Positions 49,106-56,779 of a stretch of DNA of 64,000 bases are shown here, one piece after another. Position 1 is the first letter of the stretch. Each line of letters starts with the position of its first letter. Below the pieces are notes generated by a model. It saw nothing but the letters and a program-made list of their open reading frames with translations. It had not been told where the DNA came from and searched no databases. This DNA is from Siderastrea radians (lineage: Eukaryota > Cnidaria > Anthozoa > Scleractinia > Rhizangiidae), in contig OZ024887.1 of assembly GCA_964017195.1 (NCBI GenBank), forward strand, positions 2,132,881 through 2,196,880, given 5' to 3'. The translations under genes were made by a program, and so were the position numbers.

Positions 49106-49866
49106 TTTTTTTTAGTCCCCATACCTAATGTTTGATCAGGCCAATTTCCATAAAAAGGTGGAGTTCTATACATTGGGACTAACAAACCACCATCTTGATT
49201 ATCATTGGTTAGTTGTGATATAGATCTGGGTGGTCTTTGTTTCGGTTGACCCATCTGAGGGGCACCTTTACCAGTCATCTTCTTTATTGCCTCAATAGCT
49301 AAAGGGACTCCAATTGATGCAAGAAGAGTACCTAAGAAACCACCTGTTTGTACTTTAGCCGGTTTTATATGAACACCAGAGCCTGTTTGTAGAGCATTTA
49401 ATATATCCTTCTTTTGTTTGGTTGTCAAAAGATGTTTATATGCTATCAACTGATCGATTTTATTTTGTGGTATGAGAAACCCACCGGTTTGAACACCTTT
49501 TCCGGATATCTTCTTAACAATCTGAGATGCTCCTTCACTAGCTGCTCCAGCTAAAGCCGACAATCCAAGAGTCTTAGCAATCGTTGGAGCAAAAGTTCTT
49601 CCAAGTGTTAGAACTGTAGACAGAAGAGATCCACCTAATTGCTTTCGAATGTTTGTTTTAGAAAGTTTAATGTCCATTCCCTTTTTCAATTTTCTATTTT
49701 TTTCCAATCGCTTAACTATATTCTGAGGTACATACAGAGTATCATTCCCAGATAGAGAGTCCTTCGTGAGCCTTAGAACTATTGTTTCTCTTTTATGATA
49801 CGCGTTACTAAGATTCTTTTTCTGGTTTGGTGATAAACTAACTTTAATTTCGTATAGTTGTGTCAT
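49024..49866 (-). CDS. Core or minor capsid-type protein with cleavage motifs
   Basis: 280 residues. A basic N-terminal domain is followed by a small hydrophobic Ala/Gly-rich helix (about 80-118), two adenain-type motifs ISGK|G (120-124) and MTGK|G (197-201), a second hydrophobic stretch (178-195), a Pro-rich region and a terminal GKNSPFKNVPLLNILL. This layout resembles adenoviral pVI or core precursors and proteins next to the protease in other Polintons. It probably acts inside the virion. ATG at 49866 follows a TCTAAC leader. Its 3' end overlaps the protease frame. Confidence 0.65.
   Translation of the reverse strand: MTQLYEIKVSLSPNQKKNLSNAYHKRETIVLRLTKDSLSGNDTLYVPQNIVKRLEKNRKLKKGMDIKLSKTNIRKQLGGSLLSTVLTLGRTFAPTIAKTLGLSALAGAASEGASQIVKKISGKGVQTGGFLIPQNKIDQLIAYKHLLTTKQKKDILNALQTGSGVHIKPAKVQTGGFLGTLLASIGVPLAIEAIKKMTGKGAPQMGQPKQRPPRSISQLTNDNQDGGLLVPMYRTPPFYGNWPDQTLGMGTKKKAPKKGNGLLLGKNSPFKNVPLLNILL
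49105..49111 (-). promoter_or_regulatory. Candidate -1 frameshift site A_AAA_AAA_G (core protein to protease)
   Basis: Three AAA codons (residues 252-254 of the core-type protein) are followed by G. The -1 frame has TAA directly before this site and stays open through the protease. The same arrangement occurs at 52826-52832. The nine-base A run could also be a homopolymer sequencing error. Confidence 0.6.
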
Positions 49867-49925
49867 ATAATATATGTTAGATAAATTCTCTTTTAAAAAA
49901 CATATTCAATGTAAAACTTATTTAT

Positions 49926-51215
49926 TTAAACTATCATCAATTCGTTTCCAACTGTCTTTACTACAACCTCACTCTCGTAAAATACGATGCTATGAGCTCG
50001 GACGTTTGCTGTCGGGGCTACATTGAGACGATAATGGAGAATCAACTGTTTAGGATCTCTCGTCACTACCTCTTTCTGATATGACAAATCGAAATACAAT
50101 AATCCATACAAACTAGTGAAATTGGATACATTAAGCTGTGTTCCTGAATTGTAATCGTTCTTACGAAATGCATATGACATGAGATCATTGAATATCCTGA
50201 TTTTTGAATCTGCATCATATTCGAGCTCTGGGTAAAATGTATTGTTTCCGTATTCTAAACGGCAGCTTGAGAGAGAGCTATTAGCGTCAGCGGCATTCAA
50301 CTTGAAAGTGTCAAACAAATACGGACTCCTCTCTGCTTCATCAGTATTTGGTGCGTCTGTCCTCTGGAGATATATAAAAACATGTTTAACGTCATCGATA
50401 GCTGGACTGATTTGAAACATATTCTGAATAGCTCTGGTATTTGCTGACTGATTGTAGAGATCTCGCATATATGTCCAGGTTGTTGGCTTGAGAAACTCTG
50501 AAACGAAATTACTATACATGCTGTCTTTTGGGATTAATCTTGGGAGCCAAAGATACAATCTCTTTACTACAACACGACCAGGGTCTGTGCCATTTGCCAT
50601 GTGAATCAGTTCACTGTCTTCGTTAAATGTAAGTTCAATTGTGAGCTGCATCGGAGGCAACATTTTTCTTTCTAATTCTTGAAAAAAGCTGTATCTGTTT
50701 AAGGGAAGCATCTCATTAATACTTTTAGCTCCCCCACCACCGTTGTTTTGTGCTGCTTGGGTTAAAATACGACGGGACTCAAAACCTGTGTTTGTATTTG
50801 CTGTTGTATCATCAGTATCAAGATACCAGAACGAATTCTTCCCAACAGATCTACTAAAATCATCACTGTATTCAAGGAGATTTTTAACATTCGTAATTCT
50901 ATGCAAATTATCACTCTCGTATACTATTTTACCAGACGATTTAATAACCATATGTCTGATTAGACTGTGAGATCCGTTTATCATAGTGATGCGATCCGCT
51001 TGAGCATATCCAGCACCATCTGCCCTTTTTTGAAGCTCTTTAGTTACTTCGAAATACCCATTAAAAAAATCGAACATAGTCGACCTATCGTTGATAGTGA
51101 ATCTGTAACCTGTCTTTTTCTGGCTTTGATTGTTAGCAGGTTGCTCAATGACATTATCCAAATGGAAACGAACGTATTCGTATCGTTGTAGATTTTCATT
51201 TGTTCTGAAACTCAT
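49926..51215 (-). CDS. mcp: Major capsid protein, double jelly-roll
   Basis: 429 residues, rich in beta-strand-type segments. Recognisable stretches are the N-terminal YEYVRFHLDN, the RKMLPPMQLTIELTF strand, the central LYLWLPRLIPKDSMY, and a C-terminus with LYGLLYFDLSYQKE, LILHYRLN and NELMIV. These match the capsid protein described for Polintons and adintoviruses, related to adenovirus hexon. It is at the short end of the family. ATG at 51215 sits 18 nt after TCTAAAC and directly follows ATATAA. No adenain-type motif was noticed in it. Confidence 0.85.
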   Translation of the reverse strand: MSFRTNENLQRYEYVRFHLDNVIEQPANNQSQKKTGYRFTINDRSTMFDFFNGYFEVTKELQKRADGAGYAQADRITMINGSHSLIRHMVIKSSGKIVYESDNLHRITNVKNLLEYSDDFSRSVGKNSFWYLDTDDTTANTNTGFESRRILTQAAQNNGGGGAKSINEMLPLNRYSFFQELERKMLPPMQLTIELTFNEDSELIHMANGTDPGRVVVKRLYLWLPRLIPKDSMYSNFVSEFLKPTTWTYMRDLYNQSANTRAIQNMFQISPAIDDVKHVFIYLQRTDAPNTDEAERSPYLFDTFKLNAADANSSLSSCRLEYGNNTFYPELEYDADSKIRIFNDLMSYAFRKNDYNSGTQLNVSNFTSLYGLLYFDLSYQKEVVTRDPKQLILHYRLNVAPTANVRAHSIVFYESEVVVKTVGNELMIV

Positions 51216-51233
51216 TTATATGAGTAGTTTAGA
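51216..51233 (-). promoter_or_regulatory. Structural-class promoter motif of the capsid gene
   Basis: TCTAAACTACTCATATAA abuts the ATG. The same TCTAAAC with 18-nt spacing and ATATAA end precedes the penton-like gene, and a close variant precedes the 117-residue gene. It resembles TAAATG-type late promoters of poxviruses. Confidence 0.55.
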
Positions 51234-51246
51234 TAAAATTCACTTT

Positions 51247-51600
51247 TTAATATCCAGTACCAGATATAAGTCTATTCAGAATTGTGTTGTAATCTTCTTC
51301 TTGTTTTGGTTTAGTAGGTTTGGTTGGTTTCATTGATTGTTTAGTTGAACCATGTAATTTTCTCATAATAAGCTCTCCGCTTTTTTCAGCTGCTTTTCTT
51401 CCAAGTTTGTCTCCAGCATGTGAAATACCAGATTCAAGCGCTTTTTTGGCAAAAGGTTTTAAAACCATTTCTGGAACTTTACTTAACACCCTTCCAACTG
51501 GTTTGAATATGTTATCAACAATAATCCCAGATCCTTTATGCTTATACACAAAACGACCTAGTTTCGGGTGATAAATTCGCTTGTATTCATACGACGACAT
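51247..51600 (-). CDS. Small basic protein with C-terminal cleavage motif
   Basis: 117 residues, basic, with an amphipathic middle (about 45-80) and a Pro/Lys-rich linker. It ends LISGTGY, so residues 112-116 match the adenain motif IxGx|G two residues from the end. Probably a DNA-binding or capsid-cementing virion component. It is encoded next to the capsid gene with a structural-class leader (TCTAAC 18 nt before the ATG). Function inferred from position and composition only. Confidence 0.6.
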   Translation of the reverse strand: MSSYEYKRIYHPKLGRFVYKHKGSGIIVDNIFKPVGRVLSKVPEMVLKPFAKKALESGISHAGDKLGRKAAEKSGELIMRKLHGSTKQSMKPTKPTKPKQEEDYNTILNRLISGTGY

Positions 51601-51618
51601 ATATAACTATTAGTTAGA
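51601..51618 (-). promoter_or_regulatory. Structural-class promoter motif of the 117-residue gene
   Basis: TCTAACTAATAGTTATAT abuts the ATG at 51600; same spacing as at the capsid and penton-like genes. Confidence 0.5.
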
Positions 51619-52380
51619 TTAATCTCTCTTCTCTCTTAAAATCAAACTGAATGAAGTGTCACTATGATTAAGATCTATGATTCTTCGTTTACCGTCGGTG
51701 ATATAAATCCGAATTTTATTAATCGTATTTTTATTACACGGGTTGTACTGTACTCGTCGAGGCTCTTGTGTGAAACTATAACTCGGTGTCAAAGTACTAG
51801 TACTGAAACTATATATAATATCTGACTCTTCACCATCGACAAGACTATCACTTATCAAATCACAATGAACATTCAATATTTCTCTGTCTTGTGAGAGATT
51901 AGGAATGTAATCTCCAACATTTACACTACTTGTTAGAATCTTTTTATTGAAACCAATAAGATCATTAAAATTACTTTTAGTGAGATCTAATCTGTAATTT
52001 GAGGCTAGTGTTATTATTGTCCTGAATACAGTATCGTTAAACTCCAGAGTGATTGGATATTGAGGGTTTGATGAAGTCCCTGTTTTTGTTTTTTCTTTGA
52101 TTAAATTGTCAAAATCAATGTAATTCCATACTCCAGGGTTGAATATAATTTCCGTCCAATTAGTACCACTATCAGATGAATATCTTATTTTCTGATTATC
52201 AAGTTCCCTTGTCACATTAAACCAAGTAAATGACATCGAAATGATTCGGTCTAGGCCTATTTCATATTGTCTGTTTGAATCTAGTATTATCGGATTACTG
52301 TATTTGATTGTGAAATCCGATGGTTTATTACCACTTATACCTTTGACGATATGACTGGATAATGCAAGTTGTCTATTCAT
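51619..52380 (-). CDS. Penton-like (minor capsid) protein
   Basis: 253 residues with a beta-rich pattern and no hydrophobic membrane segment. Features include the N-terminal MNRQLALSSHIVKG, DSNRQYEIGLDRII and SMSFTWFNV, and a C-terminal ILREKRD. Size, position between capsid and smaller virion genes, and sequence type fit the single jelly-roll penton described for Polintons. ATG at 52380 follows TCTAAAC at exactly the capsid-gene spacing. Confidence 0.65.
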   Translation of the reverse strand: MNRQLALSSHIVKGISGNKPSDFTIKYSNPIILDSNRQYEIGLDRIISMSFTWFNVTRELDNQKIRYSSDSGTNWTEIIFNPGVWNYIDFDNLIKEKTKTGTSSNPQYPITLEFNDTVFRTIITLASNYRLDLTKSNFNDLIGFNKKILTSSVNVGDYIPNLSQDREILNVHCDLISDSLVDGEESDIIYSFSTSTLTPSYSFTQEPRRVQYNPCNKNTINKIRIYITDGKRRIIDLNHSDTSFSLILREKRD

Positions 52381-52398
52381 TTATATGATTAGTTTAGA
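52381..52398 (-). promoter_or_regulatory. Structural-class promoter motif of the penton-like gene
   Basis: TCTAAACTAATCATATAA directly before the ATG, nearly identical to the capsid-gene motif. Confidence 0.55.
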
Positions 52399-52826
52399 CT
52401 AAAATAGTTTTTGTATATTTTGTTGTATTGTGGCTTATTGAGTATTGAATTTCTCAACAAGATGTCAAGAAGAGCGACGCCTGTGTTTCTTAGTTCGATG
52501 CTATTGTTACCAGCAACCTTTGATCCGATAATCAGTTCAAGTTTTTTCATCATTTCTGTTGGATTATTGAAAAACATTACCTGTCCACCTCTTTTTGTTT
52601 TTTTCTTCAAACCAGACCCTTTAATATTTTTCAGTTTTTGATTGTTGTAATTGATATAATCAGTAAGAACCTTTCTTGTATCTTGAATAATTTTTCTTCG
52701 ATATTGAGACTCAGCTTCAGTCATTAAACCACTATTTAATTTTTTAGTGATATCACTCCAATAACCATTGAGTTTCCAACGTTTCTCTTTAACATTTTTC
52801 AAGATTGTTTTCAGATAAGATTTACT
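52389..52826 (-). CDS. 137-residue Polinton protein, no ATG
   Basis: The frame is open from 52832 to 52389. A start at the TTG at 52802 would give 137 residues; the first ATG is 26 codons later, after the KRWKLNGYW segment. It has a basic linker with the adenain-type motif IKGS|G (60-64 from the TTG), then a GGQVMFFNNPTEMMKKLEL helical domain. Family unknown; probably a virion component. It is -1 relative to the gene upstream, which carries A_AAA_AAA at 52832-52826. Confidence 0.6.
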   Translation of the reverse strand, partial: SKSYLKTILKNVKEKRWKLNGYWSDITKKLNSGLMTEAESQYRRKIIQDTRKVLTDYINYNNQKLKNIKGSGLKKKTKRGGQVMFFNNPTEMMKKLELIIGSKVAGNNSIELRNTGVALLDILLRNSILNKPQYNKIYKNYFSLN

Positions 52827-53386
52827 TTTTTTTCATTCATATCTTCTTGTTGAAGTCGTAATTCAATATCATCATAGTTAGGAATTTGAAGTTCATCTAA
52901 AGCTTGATTTATTCTATCCTCCTCAAGGATTTCGTAATCTGGTACTTCTTCTTCTTCTTCGTATTCAGGTGGAAGATCTTCAGGTTCATACATGTATTCT
53001 GGGTCAATATGAATTCGTTTTTCACCTGATGCTAAATCCTTAAGGACATCTTCATAACTTGGAGGTTTTGGAACCAATTGTTTGTCATTTTGTGGTATAA
53101 CTTGATCACCAAATAGATCTTCCAATCCATAATCAGGCACTTCATCATCAATAGCTATTCCATAATCTGGAACAGGTTGCTTTTTCTTTGGTAATCTTCT
53201 CAACGGTGCTTTTGGGGCTGTAAGTTCCTTTAACTCAGATGTTATAGGTTTGAAAAGTTTCTCTGCCTCGACTTCACCCATTTGATCAGATATCGTTTTT
53301 TGTTTTATTGTCTCTCTTACTGTGTTAATCTTTTTACCAAGCTCGGATCGTTTCTCAGCTATTTCTTTCCATTTGAGTAAACTCAT
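52811..53386 (-). CDS. Acidic protein with PPxY late-domain motifs
   Basis: 191 residues, rich in Glu, Asp and Pro. It carries PPSY (108-111) and PPEY (139-142), plus three VPDY repeats (72, 83, 148). PPxY motifs recruit NEDD4-type ubiquitin ligases and the ESCRT machinery, and adenoviral pVI and many enveloped viruses use them. A role in trafficking, budding or entry is therefore plausible. Starts with ATG at 53386, sharing a 116-bp divergent promoter region with the ATPase gene. The 3' end overlaps the next frame at a slippery heptamer. Confidence 0.6.
   Translation of the reverse strand: MSLLKWKEIAEKRSELGKKINTVRETIKQKTISDQMGEVEAEKLFKPITSELKELTAPKAPLRRLPKKKQPVPDYGIAIDDEVPDYGLEDLFGDQVIPQNDKQLVPKPPSYEDVLKDLASGEKRIHIDPEYMYEPEDLPPEYEEEEEVPDYEILEEDRINQALDELQIPNYDDIELRLQQEDMNEKKVNLI
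52826..52832 (-). promoter_or_regulatory. Candidate -1 frameshift site A_AAA_AAA_G (191-residue gene to 137-residue gene)
   Basis: The upstream frame reads GAA AAA AAA G close to its stop. The -1 frame has TGA at 52835-52833, immediately before the heptamer, and is open from there to 52389. The layout is the same as at the core/protease junction. Confidence 0.6.
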
Positions 53387-53502
53387 TATATCATTTGTTT
53401 ACATAAAATTTCGTATTTTGTTCGGAAAAATTAGGGTTATTATATATAAAAACGCTCGCATAGCGTGTCGTCATGCAATAAAATTGTATAACATAATATC
53501 AT
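53387..53502. promoter_or_regulatory. Divergent promoter region between the PPxY gene and the ATPase gene
   Basis: This 116-bp AT-rich gap is the only place where minus- and plus-strand Polinton genes diverge. Leader motifs TGTAAAC (minus) and TGTATAAC (plus) precede the two ATGs at about 17-18 nt, variants of the TCTAAAC class. Confidence 0.45.
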
Positions 53503-54144
53503 ATGAAGATTCAAAATTACGACATTCAAGATGATGAAAACAACGATTTTGTTCAATTAAAGAGTTTCATGCCAAACCGATGTTTCAGGATGCTTATTTG
53601 TGCTCCCTCTGGTGGTGGCAAGACTAACCTTTTGCTTGATATGATATATAGACTATTGTTCTTTGACAAGATATACCTTTATGCTCGAAATCTCCAACAA
53701 AGCAAATATAAGCATCTGTTGAAATCTCTTGAACCAATATCAAAAGAGGTCGGTTATGACGTGATAGAAGCAAGTAACGATGAAATCATCCCTCTGACAG
53801 ATTTGTCTGATGAAAACCAAAAATTAATCATATTTGATGACTATTTGAATACAGGTAAGAAAAATGACGAACGGATACGAGACTACTTCACCAATTCAAG
53901 AAATAAAAATTGTTGTTGTATATATTTGAGTCAAAGCTATTACGGAACCGATAAAACAATAAGACTGAATAGTTCACATTTTTGTGTTTTTGATTTTCCT
54001 TCTATAAACGAGCAATCCATGATTTGCCGAGAATTGGGTGTTAACAAAGAGTATTACCAAAAGGCCACTAAGGATCCATATAGTTTTCTGTATGTTGATA
54101 AGGTCAAAAAAAAGGTAGCCCGAAATTTCGATGAAAGAATCTAA
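53503..54144 (+). CDS. atp: Packaging ATPase, A32/FtsK-HerA type
   Basis: 213 residues. Walker A APSGGGKT is at 34-41, Walker B LIIFDD at 108-113 and a sensor-type YLSQSYY at 141-147, in the order found in the A32-like genome-packaging ATPases of Polintons, virophages and large DNA viruses. It would drive packaging of the linear genome into capsids. Length is normal for the Polinton form. ATG at 53503 in a structural-class leader; the fibre-like gene starts 12 bp after its stop. Confidence 0.9.
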   Translation: MKIQNYDIQDDENNDFVQLKSFMPNRCFRMLICAPSGGGKTNLLLDMIYRLLFFDKIYLYARNLQQSKYKHLLKSLEPISKEVGYDVIEASNDEIIPLTDLSDENQKLIIFDDYLNTGKKNDERIRDYFTNSRNKNCCCIYLSQSYYGTDKTIRLNSSHFCVFDFPSINEQSMICRELGVNKEYYQKATKDPYSFLYVDKVKKKVARNFDERI

Positions 54145-54155
54145 ACCATTAATAT

Positions 54156-56261
54156 ATGAGTTATACTAACGGTATCCTTAATCATGATGATTCTCAAGGA
54201 CTAGGTAAGGTAGGTACAAGAGGTTTACCTGGTATTGGATTTAAATTAGATGCTAACAATGATTATGATATGCAGAATAAAAAACTGGTTAATGTAAAAC
54301 AGGGAACTAATAATAATGATGTGGTCACAAAAAGTCAGTTAGATAGTGAAATAGCCAAGATTCCAAGTGTGGATACATCTAAATTCATGCTAAAAGCAGG
54401 TGATACGATGACAGGGTCACTCATTGTCCCAAAAGACAATTATCCAGTTCATGGTAATCTCAACAAGGTTATCAGTTATGAATCGCAAAGAGAGATATTC
54501 TTGTCAAAGAAGGAAGGAGGCCGAATGGAGCAACATATTGACATGGGTGGTTCAAACATCGTAAATCTGAAATCACCAACTGCTTCTAATCACGCTAGTA
54601 ATAAGGCGTATGTCGACAATTCAGTAAAAAATAAAGCAGACCTTTCAAAGACAGCAACACAAACATTTCAAGGTAGAGTACAGGTACCTGATTTCAATTC
54701 AGGGCAACATAATGGATCAGATATCGTGAACCTCCGTTATATTGATGGTACATTTCTGAATAAAAAAACGGGAGGTACTCTTAGCAATCCGATATCATTT
54801 CTCAGTTCTCTACCAAATAATCAAAAACAGATTCACAGCCTCGGGACACCTCAATACAATAGTAGTGCTGCTAACAAACAATACGTTGACAATTCAGTAA
54901 AAAATAAAGCAGACCTTTCAAAGACAACAACACAAACATTTCAGGGAAGAATACAAGTACCAGATTTTGATCCATCCTCTCACTCAGAATCAGATATTGT
55001 CAATCTCAAAGATATTAACGACGCCTTTTTGAATAAAAACAAAGGAGGTGTCATGAAAAATCCTATCACATTTCTATCTTCATTACTAAATAATCAGAAA
55101 CAGATTAACAACCTCGGCACACCTCAATACACTAGCAGTGCTGCTAATAAGAGCTACGTTGACGAAACATTGGCACAATCTCATATCGATTCCAGCAACA
55201 AAAAGAATGCATTTAAGTACCTCCTTGATGCAGACGAGAGCTCCAGTGAGAATAATATAGTGGTTATTGGCATCTCTGATTTCGCACAAAGCCCTCACAA
55301 GAATAAATTAGCTTACAAAGTCGGACTGCAAAAAAATCCTAATATCAATGATTATCAATCGAAAATCGGATTCAGTCTATATCCTCTCAGTATCGGCAAA
55401 TTCACATCGGTCTTGGAATATTATCCACTAGGGTCACATACCAACATCCAACTATCCGCTCAGGCTACCACAGCTAATATTCACAAAACAATCCAAAAGA
55501 GCTTCTCAGATCACGTAAAGATTCTCGTACAATTCAATAATGGAAGTAGGGATGCCCTTGATTACATCTATTTCAACCTACATGGAAGCTCAACATTATC
55601 CTCACCACAGGCTTTTCTCATCATTTATGGTGTGAAAGATTGGCAAGACACTGTCAATCCAGAAGTGTACGACTATGATCACAACAACCATGTAATGAGA
55701 ATCGTTAAGTATACAAATAAGATTATTTCCAATATTGCATGGTTAACAGATGGTCCTTGGCAAGACCTATCCAACTATTATGTGAATTTCAATTACCCAA
55801 CTGTTGGCAATATCGGGAAACTGGTAACATATCTACAGGTAAGTAATGATAAAAACGGAGGCAATCTTTGGTGTCGTTGGGTTGCCAATATTATCAACCC
55901 AGTAACAAAGAATGTGGAAAATACCCGTATAATACAAGTCAATACAACTAGCTCCATTTTATTAGGAAATAGATTCCGGTCTGGTTTTGGTATTCAGTTG
56001 GCTCCAGACTATGAAAACATCGTTACACTCTCAAACGCTTCTTTTTTCACAGTTGTAGACAAAAACAAGCTTCATAAATTTCAATTACAGGTAAGAGTAA
56101 CAGATGGGGGGACATTCACAGTGAATTCCATCGCTAATAATATAAATGCAGATTGGAACAGTTACACTGTGAGCATAATTGAGGTTCAAGAGATAGCTGG
56201 TTTAAAATTGGACACAAATTCAGGTCTCCCAGCTGATGTCATAACTTTCACCAGTGAATAA
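54156..56261 (+). CDS. Fibre-like protein with collagen-type start and tandem repeats
   Basis: 701 residues. Residues 16-28 include a short Gly-x-x stretch (GTRGLPGIG). Next come repeats of about 91 residues (from about 149 and 240), each with YVDNSVKNKADLSKT and NPISFLSS or NPITFLSS type segments, resembling phage tail-fibre repeats of the VTKSQLD/NKAYVD type. Residues 350-701 form a separate beta-rich domain without a recognised family. It is probably a receptor-binding spike. ATG follows TCTAAAC at 16 nt. The repeats are nearly identical at DNA level in places, suggesting recent duplication or conversion. Confidence 0.55.
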   Translation: MSYTNGILNHDDSQGLGKVGTRGLPGIGFKLDANNDYDMQNKKLVNVKQGTNNNDVVTKSQLDSEIAKIPSVDTSKFMLKAGDTMTGSLIVPKDNYPVHGNLNKVISYESQREIFLSKKEGGRMEQHIDMGGSNIVNLKSPTASNHASNKAYVDNSVKNKADLSKTATQTFQGRVQVPDFNSGQHNGSDIVNLRYIDGTFLNKKTGGTLSNPISFLSSLPNNQKQIHSLGTPQYNSSAANKQYVDNSVKNKADLSKTTTQTFQGRIQVPDFDPSSHSESDIVNLKDINDAFLNKNKGGVMKNPITFLSSLLNNQKQINNLGTPQYTSSAANKSYVDETLAQSHIDSSNKKNAFKYLLDADESSSENNIVVIGISDFAQSPHKNKLAYKVGLQKNPNINDYQSKIGFSLYPLSIGKFTSVLEYYPLGSHTNIQLSAQATTANIHKTIQKSFSDHVKILVQFNNGSRDALDYIYFNLHGSSTLSSPQAFLIIYGVKDWQDTVNPEVYDYDHNNHVMRIVKYTNKIISNIAWLTDGPWQDLSNYYVNFNYPTVGNIGKLVTYLQVSNDKNGGNLWCRWVANIINPVTKNVENTRIIQVNTTSSILLGNRFRSGFGIQLAPDYENIVTLSNASFFTVVDKNKLHKFQLQVRVTDGGTFTVNSIANNINADWNSYTVSIIEVQEIAGLKLDTNSGLPADVITFTSE

Positions 56262-56290
56262 AAATTATCTATCAATATAATATATATTCA

Positions 56291-56779
56291 ATGGATAGAC
56301 GTAAAAGCATATTCTACTGGAACCATGTGTCAGAAAAATTAACGGAAGATCAAATATCTGAGTTGAAAGCATTGTATAAATTCTATCATAAGAAATACTG
56401 GCTTTTCAAAATGACTTACAAATATTTCAAAAAAGCAGAACTTGCATGTAATATCGGATCTGCTTTATTGGTAGTAACAGGAACAGTAGTTGGTGGTGTA
56501 ACACTAAACCCTATTCCTCTTGGAGTAATATCTGGTACTGGTATATTGCTTAAAACATATTCGGAGGCTAAAAATTACAAAAGAAAGATTGAGATGTGTA
56601 AATTCGCGTACACCTCATATGAAAAGGTTTTAACAGATTTGCGGTCGTTTATGAGAGGACTGGAGTATGATGACAAAGAATTTCTTGATTATGTCAAAGT
56701 TCTCGATGATAAAATCATTGATATGTGTCCGTTAACTGACAAATTTGAAAAGAAATATAATAAGGTGTTCATCCAATAA
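56291..56779 (+). CDS. Two-helix membrane protein
   Basis: 162 residues. Charged helices surround a hydrophobic hairpin (about 52-86) with a Pro-containing turn (NPIPLG), then a helical C-terminus. The helix/two-TM/helix layout resembles SLATT-type or holin-like membrane proteins, but I see no decisive signature. It is the last plus-strand gene of the element and its stop overlaps the convergent transcription-factor gene by 11 bp. Possible roles are membrane permeabilisation or an internal virion membrane. Confidence 0.45.
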   Translation: MDRRKSIFYWNHVSEKLTEDQISELKALYKFYHKKYWLFKMTYKYFKKAELACNIGSALLVVTGTVVGGVTLNPIPLGVISGTGILLKTYSEAKNYKRKIEMCKFAYTSYEKVLTDLRSFMRGLEYDDKEFLDYVKVLDDKIIDMCPLTDKFEKKYNKVFIQ

